From Candidatus Auribacterota bacterium (lineage in GTDB: Bacteria; Auribacterota; JAFGBW01), in NCBI GenBank assembly GCA_016932965.1, contig JAFGBW010000252.1, forward strand, positions 1 to 11,014: a DNA stretch of 11,014 nucleotides, written 5' to 3'. A program made the position numbers and the translations under genes. This document shows positions 1 through 9,244 of the stretch, one piece after another. The notes beneath the pieces are model-generated. The model ran no database searches. It saw only the letters and a list, made by a program, of their open reading frames with translations, and was not told the DNA's origin. Every line of letters begins with the position of its first letter. Position 1 is the first letter of the stretch.

Positions 1-1
1 C

Positions 2-292
2 AACGGACTCATTCAAAAAATCGTCAATACCGTTGAGGGCGTGCATTCTGCCGTTGTGAAAGTCTATTCCGACAGAAAAGCCTGTTCGATTGCCGTTAAA
101 ATCTATCTGATCCTTTGGGAAGGAGTCTCTTATCCGGAAGTGAATGAAAAAATCCAGGAACAGGTCAAAATCAAGATCGCATCTGAAATGGGGATTGAAA
201 AAATCGAATCCTTCACCATCGTATTGAAAAAGATTGTTCCCAAGGAAGAGACGCCGAATCTTCCTATTGATGCCGTAGCGGTTGTCGAGTGA
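2..292 (+). CDS. Asp23/Gls24-family protein, C-terminal part (5' end outside window)
   Basis: The reading frame is already open at base 2 and ends at TGA 290-292, so about 96 C-terminal residues are visible. They follow the Asp23/Gls24 (DUF322) pattern: a VEGV segment, a stretch of alternating hydrophobic strands (ACSIAVKIYLIL), a helix with YPEVNEKIQEQVKIKI, then MGIEKIESFTIVLKKIV and a short acidic tail. Proteins of this family are best known as abundant envelope-stress or membrane-associated proteins of Gram-positive bacteria, but divergent members occur elsewhere. The GTG at 41 lies inside the domain and is unlikely to be the start. Its stop codon overlaps the GTG start of the rfaE2-like gene, which implies co-transcription and translational coupling. 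Family assignment rests on pattern recognition only; the N-terminus cannot be judged. Confidence 0.65.
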   Translation, partial: NGLIQKIVNTVEGVHSAVVKVYSDRKACSIAVKIYLILWEGVSYPEVNEKIQEQVKIKIASEMGIEKIESFTIVLKKIVPKEETPNLPIDAVAVVE

Positions 293-747
293 ATTTTTTC
301 AGAAATCCTGGGGATTTTTTACATGTTTTTCAAAAAAAAGAGGGTTCTCTTCTTGTTTTTACCAATGGATGTTTCGACATCCTTCATGTGGGCCATGTCC
401 GCACCCTCGAAGCTTCCCGTACCCTGGGCTCATTTTTAGTGGTAGGATTGAATTCAGATTCGTCTGTCAGAAGAATAAAAGGACCGGGTCGCCCCATCAA
501 TAAGGAATCAGACAGAGCGGAAATGCTCCTGGCACTGAAATGCGTGGATGCGGTTGTTTTTTTTGACGAAGATACCCCCTATGAATTGATTAAAACCATC
601 AGGCCGGACGTTCTGACCAAAGGCGGAGATTATACTAAATCAGATATCATCGGAGGAGATATGGTCGAATCCTGGGGGGGGAAAGTTGCCGTTATCCCTT
701 ATGTGGAAGGGTACTCAACAACAGAGCTCATCACTTCTTTTTCTTGA
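289..747 (+). CDS. rfaE2: D-glycero-beta-D-manno-heptose 1-phosphate adenylyltransferase-like (RfaE2 / HldE C-terminal type)
   Basis: This 152-aa cytidylyltransferase-fold enzyme is predicted to transfer AMP from ATP to heptose 1-phosphate in the ADP-heptose pathway for LPS inner core. The nucleotide-binding motif is TNGCFDILHVGH (residues 25-36, HxGH at 33-36). It is followed by VVGLNSDSSV (51-60), the KGPGRPIN block (64-71), FDEDTP (92-97), PDVLTKGGDY (106-115) and a terminal STTELI (143-148), all in the order typical of the stand-alone RfaE2 form. The kinase half found in fused HldE is absent here and would have to be encoded elsewhere. The GTG start at 289 overlaps the preceding TGA (GTGA). 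I see no strong Shine-Dalgarno sequence, so expression probably depends on coupling to the Asp23-like gene. A glycerol-3-phosphate or other sugar-phosphate cytidylyltransferase is possible, but the GGDY and STT motifs favour RfaE2. Confidence 0.85.
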   Translation: MNFFRNPGDFLHVFQKKEGSLLVFTNGCFDILHVGHVRTLEASRTLGSFLVVGLNSDSSVRRIKGPGRPINKESDRAEMLLALKCVDAVVFFDEDTPYELIKTIRPDVLTKGGDYTKSDIIGGDMVESWGGKVAVIPYVEGYSTTELITSFS

Positions 748-945
748 CGGTGCGAACGGAAACGAATATTTTTTGTTCTTAAAAAATGCAGCATTTCCAG
801 TAGTATTCTGCCGGGAATGAAAATGAAGATAGAGACCCTATTTTTTCATGTTTACTGCCTGTGAGATGATGAGTCCGGCCAGTGGACAAAGCTGTGTTCC
901 GCCTGATACCATGATTTTAAAAAAGAATGACGGAAATGAAATGTA

Positions 946-951
946 AAGGAG
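946..951 (+). promoter_or_regulatory. Ribosome binding site deciding the start of the beta-barrel gene
   Basis: AAGGAG lies eight bases before ATG 960-962. The open frame extends further upstream to an ATG at 927, but only the start at 960 combines this Shine-Dalgarno sequence with a signal peptide placed at the very N-terminus. Confidence 0.8.
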
Positions 952-959
952 AATTTACA

Positions 960-2303
960 ATGAAAAGAATGAAATGGTTGTTGATTGCTTTGCTGACCTT
1001 ATCCATGAGCGGCTTTTCGTTTGCCGGAGGTTATGGACCGGACAACACAAGGCCTAATGATGACGATGACCGTGAACTGGCCAGGGCTTTGAATGATCTC
1101 GACAGACAAAGGGCTAAGACAGATGATCTGGAGAAAAAAGTGGATGATCTCACGACCAGGCTGAGTGAGATTTCTTCAAAGGAACCCAGATCCGCCGAGA
1201 TGGATTATCTGGATGAGAGCTTCCCCATTCATGGATATTTCACCGCTTTGTATTCCGACTCCAGCTATCCGCAAGCGGACCAGACTTTTGACCAGGAAAC
1301 TGTAAATATCTGGTACACCTACCAACTGAACGAGACTTTCAATTTTCATGGAGATGTGGCCTTTAAACACGGCGCTGAAATTTCAGTCGACAACAGCTAT
1401 GTTCAGGGAGTTGGTGATTTGGATGTGGTGGAAGCATGGCTGGACACTCGTCTCATTGAAGACAAGCTTGTATTGAGATGCGGCAAGTTTTACACGCCTT
1501 TCGGAGATTGGGCTCCTCATGTGAGACCCTACATGTCTTCTTCCATATTCGATCCTTTGTTAGTCAGATGGAGTATTCCCACTCTCACTAATACCGGGAT
1601 TCAGGAATATGGAAAAATCGATACCGGCATCGGAATCCTTTCCCAGTGTATTTATGTCGGAAACGGGAAAGGATATTCACCACACAGCATGGATGAGAAT
1701 TCGAATAAAAATCTTGGCGGAAGAATCGGCCTGGAATGCTCTCTGCCCTGGGAACAGAGCTCTGTTACCTTTGGAGTGAACGGATACATCGGACGCGACA
1801 GCAGGATATTTTTTGCCGGACAGGGTCAATATAGCGTGGTAGTCGTGGATGCGACCGGTAATGTGATCGGCTCTTATGCCGTAGGATATCCTGAATATGT
1901 GACTCAGACGGATTATGAAGAAAAAATCTGGGGATTGGACCTCAAGGTCAAAATCCTGGATTTTACATTAAAGGCAGAGACGGTTAAATCGCGCAATAAC
2001 GCTATTGTCGGACATGTTTGGAAAGACGCCTGGTTTCTTCAGGGCGCCTATCGTTTTCTAGATAAATTCGAGGTGTACTACCGTCATGATTTCGGCAATG
2101 ATGATTTCCGTTATGAGGACAGCGGAGACATCAAGATCGATTCTGTCGGCATTGCATACTGGCCGATAGAAGCCGTTGTTTTCAAAGCAGGCATCGATTA
2201 CTATGATATCGGCGCAACGCTTCCCTATTATCTCACATTAGATGAGGTGAAAGACGACACGAATTATCATGTCGCCTCTGCTCAGGTTGCCGTCAAATTT
2301 TAA
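960..2303 (+). CDS. Exported outer-membrane beta-barrel protein with N-terminal coiled coil (porin-like, possibly LbtU-type)
   Basis: This is a 447-aa protein. Residues 1-22 form a signal peptide (KRMK basic start, hydrophobic core, FSFA before the predicted cut). A short Asp-rich linker (33-37) leads to a heptad-patterned coiled coil at about 38-71, with L40, L44, L47, L57, V61, L64, L68 and I71. From about residue 85 the sequence alternates polar and hydrophobic positions like beta-strands (HGYFTALYSD, RCGKFYTPFGDW, KAETVKSRNN) and ends in VAVKF, a terminal Phe typical of BamA-assembled barrels. The layout of signal, coiled coil and about 350-residue barrel resembles LbtU-type siderophore porins and phosphate-selective-porin-like proteins. 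Substrate is unknown. The coiled coil could form trimers or reach toward peptidoglycan; that is inference. The gene is followed directly by a terminator, so it is probably monocistronic. Confidence 0.7.
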   Translation: MKRMKWLLIALLTLSMSGFSFAGGYGPDNTRPNDDDDRELARALNDLDRQRAKTDDLEKKVDDLTTRLSEISSKEPRSAEMDYLDESFPIHGYFTALYSDSSYPQADQTFDQETVNIWYTYQLNETFNFHGDVAFKHGAEISVDNSYVQGVGDLDVVEAWLDTRLIEDKLVLRCGKFYTPFGDWAPHVRPYMSSSIFDPLLVRWSIPTLTNTGIQEYGKIDTGIGILSQCIYVGNGKGYSPHSMDENSNKNLGGRIGLECSLPWEQSSVTFGVNGYIGRDSRIFFAGQGQYSVVVVDATGNVIGSYAVGYPEYVTQTDYEEKIWGLDLKVKILDFTLKAETVKSRNNAIVGHVWKDAWFLQGAYRFLDKFEVYYRHDFGNDDFRYEDSGDIKIDSVGIAYWPIEAVVFKAGIDYYDIGATLPYYLTLDEVKDDTNYHVASAQVAVKF

Positions 2304-2328
2304 TTGATGGCTTGTTTTTTCATCATAG

Positions 2329-2361
2329 GGCAGCATCCGGTAAGGATGCTGCCTTTTTTTT
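2329..2361 (+). terminator. Rho-independent terminator after the beta-barrel gene
   Basis: A perfect 10-bp stem, GGCAGCATCC (2329-2338) with GGATGCTGCC (2344-2353), closes a five-base loop and is followed at once by eight T residues (2354-2361). It starts 26 bases after the TAA stop of the barrel gene and ends 16 bases before the start of the sugar transferase gene. It should separate the two transcription units unless read-through occurs. The sugar transferase's Shine-Dalgarno sequence lies immediately after it. Confidence 0.92.
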
Positions 2362-2377
2362 AAAAGGATGTTGTGAT

Positions 2378-3784
2378 ATGGCCAGACGCGGTTTTTCCTT
2401 GTTGTACGCAGCGGGACTTTTTCTGTCCGATCTCACGGCTGTATCAGCCGCTTTCATTTTTGTTTTCTGGCTGAGATTTCATTGCCCGTGGAACCTTCTG
2501 CCTGCACCAACGGAAATTCCGCCGTTTATCAAATACCTTCCCACATTGCCGTTCGTTTGCCTGGTTATCATACTCTCCCTTAGAGGAGGGGGACTCTACA
2601 GGGAAAGCCTTTCTTTTTCAAAAGAAGTCAGGATCGGGAGCATTGTCAAATATGTTTTTCAGGCCATTTTGATCCTTTTGGCTTTGAGCGCGTTGTACCG
2701 GGAGATCAGTTTTTCGCGTTTATTTGGACTGTTATTGTTCCCGGTCATTTGTCTTTTTGTCTTTTTGGGCCGTTTATTATTGAATTCAGCCGAGAACATG
2801 GTCAGGCGAATGCAGGGGAAAAAGAAAGGGATCATTGTTGTCGGCGAAAATTCTGAAGTGATGAATAAGCTGGTTGAATTCATCATAAAAAATCTCCCTT
2901 TTATGTATCATCTTCTGGGGATTGTTTCCATCAATGGAAATGATGAGCGGCGGGAATCCGCTTCACCTTATCTCGGAACGCTGGACCAGCTTGATTCGAT
3001 TCTGGATCAGCATCAGCCAGATGAAGTTATTTTCTCCACGGTGAATCTGGATCATTCAAAATTGACAGACATTGTAACAGCTTGCGACAGGAGAATGATT
3101 CAGTTTTATATTGTACCGGATATCTTTGATCTGTTGACTTCAAAAGTGGAAGTCACTTCCCTCGCCGGGATCAATCTGCTCGGTCTGAAACCGCTTCCCT
3201 TGGATAACGGATTGAATCGTTTGCTCAAAAGGCTGATGGACATAACCGGATCTCTTGCAGGGATATTCATATTTTCAGTGCCCATGATGATTTTGGCCTG
3301 CATCATCAAGACGACTTCCAGGGGGCCGGTTTTTTTCAATCAGATCCGCTGTAATGAGGACGGAAAAGAATTCATCATGTATAAATTCAGAACCATGAGT
3401 GAATTTGCGGAAAAAGAAACCGGGCCGGTTTTTGCCAAGGAAGCGGACACACGATGTACGAAAATCGGATTGTTCATGCGTTCGCGCAATATGGATGAAT
3501 TGCCTCAGCTTTTTAATGTTTTGAAAGGGGACATGTCTCTCATTGGCCCCCGTCCTGAACGTCCGCATTTTATTTCCAAGTTCAAATGGGATATCCCCCG
3601 TTATATGAGCCGTCACCGGATCAAACCCGGTATTACCGGATGGGCGCAGATCCATGGCTGGAGGGGAAACACCAGCCTGGAAGAACGCATCAAACATGAT
3701 CTGTATTACATTGAAAACTGGAACCTGTGGCTGGATTTCAAAATATTGTTCTTTACTGTTTTTTCTTTTAAGAATGCGTATTAG
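2378..3784 (+). CDS. Polyprenyl-phosphate glycosyl-1-phosphate transferase (WcaJ/WbaP-type initiating sugar transferase)
   Basis: This 468-aa inner-membrane enzyme is predicted to move a sugar 1-phosphate from a nucleotide sugar onto undecaprenyl phosphate, the first step of exopolysaccharide or O-antigen repeat assembly. Hydrophobic segments lie at about 8-32, 55-68, 92-107 and 113-134. A Rossmann-like CoA-binding-type region follows (GIIVVGENSE, 151-160). The C-terminal catalytic domain begins with KRLMDITGSLAG and a membrane-inserting segment (about 287-310). It carries MYKFRTM (334-340), the acidic pair D373-E374 in MDELPQL, NVLKGDMSLIGPRPE (380-394), RHRIKPGITGWAQIHGWRG (412-430) and LYYIENWNLWLD (442-453). 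The terminal ITGWAQ/GWRG/IENW block resembles undecaprenyl-phosphate glucose phosphotransferases, but the sugar is not provable. The usual SLDELPQ reads NMDELPQ here. The ATG at 2378 has AAAAGGA nine bases upstream. The longer frame from TTG 2312 would be translated through the terminator and is not used. Confidence 0.9.
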   Translation: MARRGFSLLYAAGLFLSDLTAVSAAFIFVFWLRFHCPWNLLPAPTEIPPFIKYLPTLPFVCLVIILSLRGGGLYRESLSFSKEVRIGSIVKYVFQAILILLALSALYREISFSRLFGLLLFPVICLFVFLGRLLLNSAENMVRRMQGKKKGIIVVGENSEVMNKLVEFIIKNLPFMYHLLGIVSINGNDERRESASPYLGTLDQLDSILDQHQPDEVIFSTVNLDHSKLTDIVTACDRRMIQFYIVPDIFDLLTSKVEVTSLAGINLLGLKPLPLDNGLNRLLKRLMDITGSLAGIFIFSVPMMILACIIKTTSRGPVFFNQIRCNEDGKEFIMYKFRTMSEFAEKETGPVFAKEADTRCTKIGLFMRSRNMDELPQLFNVLKGDMSLIGPRPERPHFISKFKWDIPRYMSRHRIKPGITGWAQIHGWRGNTSLEERIKHDLYYIENWNLWLDFKILFFTVFSFKNAY

Positions 3785-4031
3785 TCTGCGGTTGAGTCAG
3801 AATCGAGACTATCCTCTGCCAGCGAAGAATCTATAATTAGTAACGGGTGAATGGGTTGCGCTTCATACCAACGAGGTATTTGGCGACCACTTTCGCGCTT
3901 TTCTTCTATATATGTTTTCCAAGATATCAGCGGCTCCAGGCATGGACTCCGCTGTATAACCGGGAGTTCACAATATTTCTTGCCATAATCATGAATCGGA
4001 GTATAATCTATCTTTCAATTTGTAACAGCAT
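3781..4031 (-). pseudogene. Probable one-base-frameshifted small gene (unknown function)
   Basis: On the minus strand the frame is open for 77 codons (4014 down to 3784) and ends in TAA (3783-3781), overlapping tail-to-tail the TAG of the sugar transferase gene. It has no ATG, GTG or TTG of its own. Just upstream an ATG (4031-4029), preceded by GGGGAGGG and four bases, opens a frame reading MLLQIER then TAG. One extra A in the short A-run at 4015-4013 would join the two into an 83-residue product: MLLQIE, then KIDYTPIHDYGKK, and further on WKTYIEEKRESGRQIPRWYE and a Ser/Asp-rich tail (DSSLAEDSLDSDSTAD). I do not recognise the family. It may be a decayed gene, a homopolymer sequencing error, or chance. 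Six ATA codons in the frame look unlike the neighbouring genes. Without this call the 296 bases between the flanking genes hold nothing recognisable. Confidence 0.35.
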
Positions 4032-4080
4032 TTAACCCTCCCCATGTATTTAACTAAAGGGATCGATAAAGGAAATTTTC

Positions 4081-4278
4081 ATGGCTGATGAAGCAAAAAC
4101 AACTAAAAAAAGTAAAATCAAGGTCTGTGTCAAAACCCAAAAGAACATGAAACGTCTCACGTGGTATTACAGAGACGGTCATTATTTTCAAAATAAGAGG
4201 ATATACCGGGAGTGGAAGAAAGAAAAGGCTGCTGCTGCCGCCGAGTCTAAAACTTCCGAGACCGCTCCTGTTTCCTAA
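4081..4278 (+). CDS. Small lysine-rich hypothetical protein
   Basis: This is a 65-aa, strongly basic protein with no signal peptide and no membrane segment. The N-terminal half is Lys-rich (AKTTKKSKIKVCVKTQKNMK), the middle is aromatic (LTWYYRDGHYFQNKRIYREW), and the tail is Ala-rich low complexity (AAAAAESKTSETAPVS). The start is well supported: AAAGGA at 4068-4073 sits seven bases before the ATG. Its stop overlaps by four bases the stop of the convergent TPR-like gene. Composition suggests nucleic-acid or ribosome association, but I know no family for it and this is inference. The good Shine-Dalgarno sequence and coherent composition make it more likely real than not. It would be divergent from the broken frame at 3781-4031. 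Confidence 0.6.
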   Translation: MADEAKTTKKSKIKVCVKTQKNMKRLTWYYRDGHYFQNKRIYREWKKEKAAAAAESKTSETAPVS

Positions 4279-4784
4279 CTCTGGTCCGATAGAGACAAAT
4301 CAGAGATGGAATACTGATACTGCGGCTTTTTTGCCGACGTGTTTAACTGATGGGCTGCTTTAATCAATTTCCTGATCAAGTTGCTGCGGATCCCTTCTAG
4401 TTTCATCATCCTTCTTGCTTTTTCAAGATGACGGATGGCTTGTCTCTTTTTAAGGAGATTGAGCTGGGCCCAGCCCAGATAAAAATAAATGAAACAGTCC
4501 TTGTATTTTTTTTCAAGAAGCAAAAGGCACATTTGTTCCGCTTTTGAAGCGGCTACCCGGGAAGGATCCTCCAGCAATTTTTCAAGATTGCCGTTTCCGC
4601 TGATCAGAAAAAACAGTTCCGGATCGCTATTGACGGCATGCTCATAATAGGTGGCGGCCTCATCCAGATTTCCCCTGGAAAAATAGCCGTTGGCTTTCTC
4701 CAGATAATATTGCGCCTCATCCACACACCAGGCAGGGCCGATGCACATGATCATGATGAAAACAAATGATTTGCTTAAAGACAT
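4275..4784 (-). CDS. Exported or membrane-anchored TPR-like protein
   Basis: This is a 169-aa protein. Residues 1-20 form a short signal-like segment (SKSFVFIMIMCIGPAWC). The Cys at 20 is not in a proper lipobox, so lipidation is doubtful. Residues 23-56 match a tetratricopeptide repeat (AQYYLEKANGYFSRGNLDEA, then YYEHAVNSDPE), with the usual Gly, Ala and DP positions. A second repeat-like helix pair lies at about 97-128 (FYLGWAQLNLLKKRQAIRHL, EKARRMMK). The tail is Ser/Gln-rich. TPR modules mediate protein contacts; the partner is unknown. Upstream of the ATG there is only a weak AAGAG-like ribosome site. The gene lies downstream of ligA in the same direction, separated by the palindromic element at 4868-5009, and its stop overlaps the convergent small basic protein gene. 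Confidence 0.7.
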   Translation of the reverse strand: MSLSKSFVFIMIMCIGPAWCVDEAQYYLEKANGYFSRGNLDEAATYYEHAVNSDPELFFLISGNGNLEKLLEDPSRVAASKAEQMCLLLLEKKYKDCFIYFYLGWAQLNLLKKRQAIRHLEKARRMMKLEGIRSNLIRKLIKAAHQLNTSAKKPQYQYSISDLSLSDQS

Positions 4785-4867
4785 AGTGACTCTTTTAATT
4801 AATCCAGTTCACCACCACAGGATTTGGACTAGTCAAGTTTGACGATTCCTAAAGTATTAAAAATAAT

Positions 4868-5009
4868 TTTACCACGGAGGACACGGAGATTAAAAGAGTC
4901 ATGAGTGTTCAGTTTTGAATTTTGAGTTCAAATGAAATTTCATCATTCTAACTCATAACTCAAAATCCATTCTATTTCCCTCCGTGCTCTCCGTGTCCTC
5001 CGTGGTAAA
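4868..5009. repeat. Nested palindromic intergenic element (MITE-like or border repeat)
   Basis: Two perfect 21-bp arms, 4868-4888 and 4989-5009, are reverse complements of each other. The core of the left arm is ACCACGGAGGACACGGAG. Inside them lies a second inverted pair, ATTTTGAGTT (4919-4928) with AACTCAAAAT (4957-4966), and in the centre the 12-bp palindrome ATGAAATTTCAT (4932-4943). All three centres fall within about five bases of each other (near 4938-4942), so the whole element can fold into one long interrupted hairpin. The right side also has a partial extra copy of the arm unit (CTCCGTG at 4980-4986) and a tandem AACTCAT/AACTCAA. Arms built from CCACGGAGGACACGGAG units recur between genes in many environmental bacterial genomes. 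The element begins 16 bases after the ligA stop and may also act as a transcription barrier. Confidence 0.85.
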
Positions 5010-5024
5010 GATTTATTTAAAATA

Positions 5025-7372
<2,348 letters not shown>

Positions 7373-7555
7373 TCTCTTGTTCAATTTTGTTCAGGTTCTG
7401 ATACCCAGATTGACAAAAATCCCTTATTTTGATGCGGTTTTCGACAGCCATATATGAATCCGCAATTGGTATGCCAAAAATCCTCAGATACAGAGGACGA
7501 AACAAAGAATTTTCTGCTTGTTTTAATGCGGGACAGCAGTTAGAGTTTAAGAGAT

Positions 7556-9244
7556 ATGAAACCTGAAATACGCCATTTTGATAATTTGAGTTTTTCCGAT
7601 CAATGCGATCTGATTAAATCATCCGATTTTGCGGATAAGGGGGATCTGATATTGAGATCAGCTGATCCTAAATCCATTTTTTCCGATTTGACTTGTCAGG
7701 ATTTCTTTTTGATCTATCATGAATCAGGGGATGAAATTCAGCCTGATATTTTGAAGTTTTCAAGTCCTGATCAGATCGTCTTTGTTTCTGACTTTGAATG
7801 CTGGAAAAAAGACGAGATCAACCAAAAAGGCTTTTTAAAATGGCTTGACATGCTCAATCAGTCCGGCCATGAGCAAATCCAGACATGGCTCGTTTCTTCT
7901 GATCATGAACTGATCGTGAGCGCCCTGCAGAAATTCGTGGAAGTCGTGAAAACCGAACATCTTGAACTGATCGATGATTATATCGGTGACCGGCCTTTTT
8001 TTACCCTGGATAATCTCTATTATATCTGCATCGAAGGAGATAACCATGATGCCATACGGCAAATCATCAATCATATCTATGAAGGAAATCGTTCCATGTA
8101 TGTCAGTTTGCTTGAGGCGCTCATTTCCGAAGATGAATGGGAAGTTCTGGAAGAGGCCTACAAATCCAGGAATGAGCGTTTGACTGAGTTCGGATTCCCT
8201 CAAAAAGAAGAGGCCATGAAGATCTATCAGGACATCAAGGATTTTTCTTCCCTTGAAGAAAAGAACAAGAAGGACAGGTCCTGTTTCTCAAAAGATATCA
8301 TGTTCTCCTATCCTGTTATTTCAAATGTAAAAGACCTGTTTCTGGATCGCGTACTCACTCTGCACTTTCAGAAATTTCCTAAAGATGATTCCATTGATTG
8401 GGAGTTTGCCTGCCTGGCCAATAAAATCATCTCATGTGAAAATGTCGATTTTCTTCATTCGCAAACCATCAAACAGTGTCTGAACCGTGCAAAAAAGCTC
8501 GTGTCTCTGTCTTTGGAGGATTTGTCCCATGGTAATATGGAAACGGCTTTGGATTTGCTCTCCACTTATTGGATTGAGGATTTGTTTCGCTGGGGGGTGA
8601 CCCGTATCCGTAAACTCCGTCAATTCACGCTGGATATCCTTCCGAAAGTCCATCTGGATCATCTGGAATCACTCCTCAAATTTCTGGGCTCTCCCTGGGA
8701 TGTGAAATTAAAGGGACTCTTTCAATTCTGTCCCGTCAAAGCCAAAGAGAACGCTTCTTTCGAGGTACAGGAATATGAAGATTTCGAAAGCTTAAAACAG
8801 GTAGAGACCCTGTATCATGAGCTCATCGAGATTCAGGCGGTCCTTGAGTTTTTCATCAGCCATCTGGGCCCTAAATGGCTGCATGTGCTGGAGAAAAATT
8901 TGAAAGGCTTGAATCAGATAAGAGGAGAAATAACGTGGATGCCTTTGATGGCTACCTTGTGCGCCCAACTATGCCTGAAGAGATCATTTTCCTTTGATCC
9001 ATTGAACATTGAGGATGTGAAACATTTCATCAAAAAAGGATTCGATTCTCAGACCCCTTTTCGCAAACTTCTTCCTGAAGTCAAGACCAGCCTCATTCAG
9101 GCGCTGGACATCGGTGTGTTACAAGAAGAGAGCGTTCTTTTCAAGATATTGTTCGCCAGAATGGAAGAAGAACTCGGCGGTTTGAATCTCAGAATAGGGC
9201 TGAGTCCCAGCTATCTCCCCATTTTATTATTGAAGGCATCCTAG
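7556..9244 (+). CDS. DUF6178-like family protein (function unknown)
   Basis: This 562-aa, soluble, mostly helical protein has no signal peptide or membrane span. The first about 230 residues match what I remember of the DUF6178 pattern. They include FECWKKDEI (80-88), KWLDMLNQSGHEQI (95-108), SSDHELIVSALQKFVEVV (114-131), FFTLDNLYYI (148-157), and the helix with SEDEWEVLEEAYKSRNERLT leading into EFGFPQKEEAMKIY (211-224). The rest (about 230-562) is helical and acidic with no motif I can name. DUF6178 proteins are found mainly in Desulfobacterota-type genomes and have no assigned function. The start at 7556 follows a purine-rich but weak site (TTAAGAGAT). The stop lies inside the 3' end of the convergent receiver-like/PilZ gene, an 18-base overlap. 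The family call is from memory and not from a search. Confidence 0.75.
   Translation: MKPEIRHFDNLSFSDQCDLIKSSDFADKGDLILRSADPKSIFSDLTCQDFFLIYHESGDEIQPDILKFSSPDQIVFVSDFECWKKDEINQKGFLKWLDMLNQSGHEQIQTWLVSSDHELIVSALQKFVEVVKTEHLELIDDYIGDRPFFTLDNLYYICIEGDNHDAIRQIINHIYEGNRSMYVSLLEALISEDEWEVLEEAYKSRNERLTEFGFPQKEEAMKIYQDIKDFSSLEEKNKKDRSCFSKDIMFSYPVISNVKDLFLDRVLTLHFQKFPKDDSIDWEFACLANKIISCENVDFLHSQTIKQCLNRAKKLVSLSLEDLSHGNMETALDLLSTYWIEDLFRWGVTRIRKLRQFTLDILPKVHLDHLESLLKFLGSPWDVKLKGLFQFCPVKAKENASFEVQEYEDFESLKQVETLYHELIEIQAVLEFFISHLGPKWLHVLEKNLKGLNQIRGEITWMPLMATLCAQLCLKRSFSFDPLNIEDVKHFIKKGFDSQTPFRKLLPEVKTSLIQALDIGVLQEESVLFKILFARMEEELGGLNLRIGLSPSYLPILLLKAS

Noticed and set aside
768-787. AT-only hairpin (ATTTTTT, six-base loop, AAAAAAT) after the rfaE2-like gene
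   Set aside because: The stem has no G-C pairs and is not followed by a T-run in a terminator arrangement, so I do not call a terminator.
855-895. Hammerhead-ribozyme-like segment with a GATGAGTCC strand and a GGAC partner followed by AAAG
   Set aside because: The core positions are wrong: the C before UGAUGA is an A, and the GAAA strand reads AAAG. I could not find stems I and III with a cleavage site, so it is probably just a short hairpin.
927-959. Upstream ATG for the beta-barrel protein
   Set aside because: It would bury the signal peptide behind 11 extra residues, and the AAGGAG site points to 960.
2312-2380. Longer N-terminus for the sugar transferase from a TTG at 2312
   Set aside because: It would run through the strong terminator hairpin and lacks a ribosome site. 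The ATG at 2378 has one.
3847-4035. Plus-strand 62-codon open frame with a GTG start
   Set aside because: No ribosome site and odd composition. It is antisense to the better-supported broken minus-strand frame.
7400-7440. TTGACA at 7410-7415 as a -35 box for the DUF6178-like gene
   Set aside because: No acceptable -10 hexamer lies 15-19 bases downstream.
7641-7668. Cluster of GATC/CAGCTG palindromes in the start of the DUF6178-like gene
   Set aside because: It lies inside a well-formed coding sequence and is explained by frequent Asp/Ile/Ser codons. There is no origin-like or operator-like spacing.
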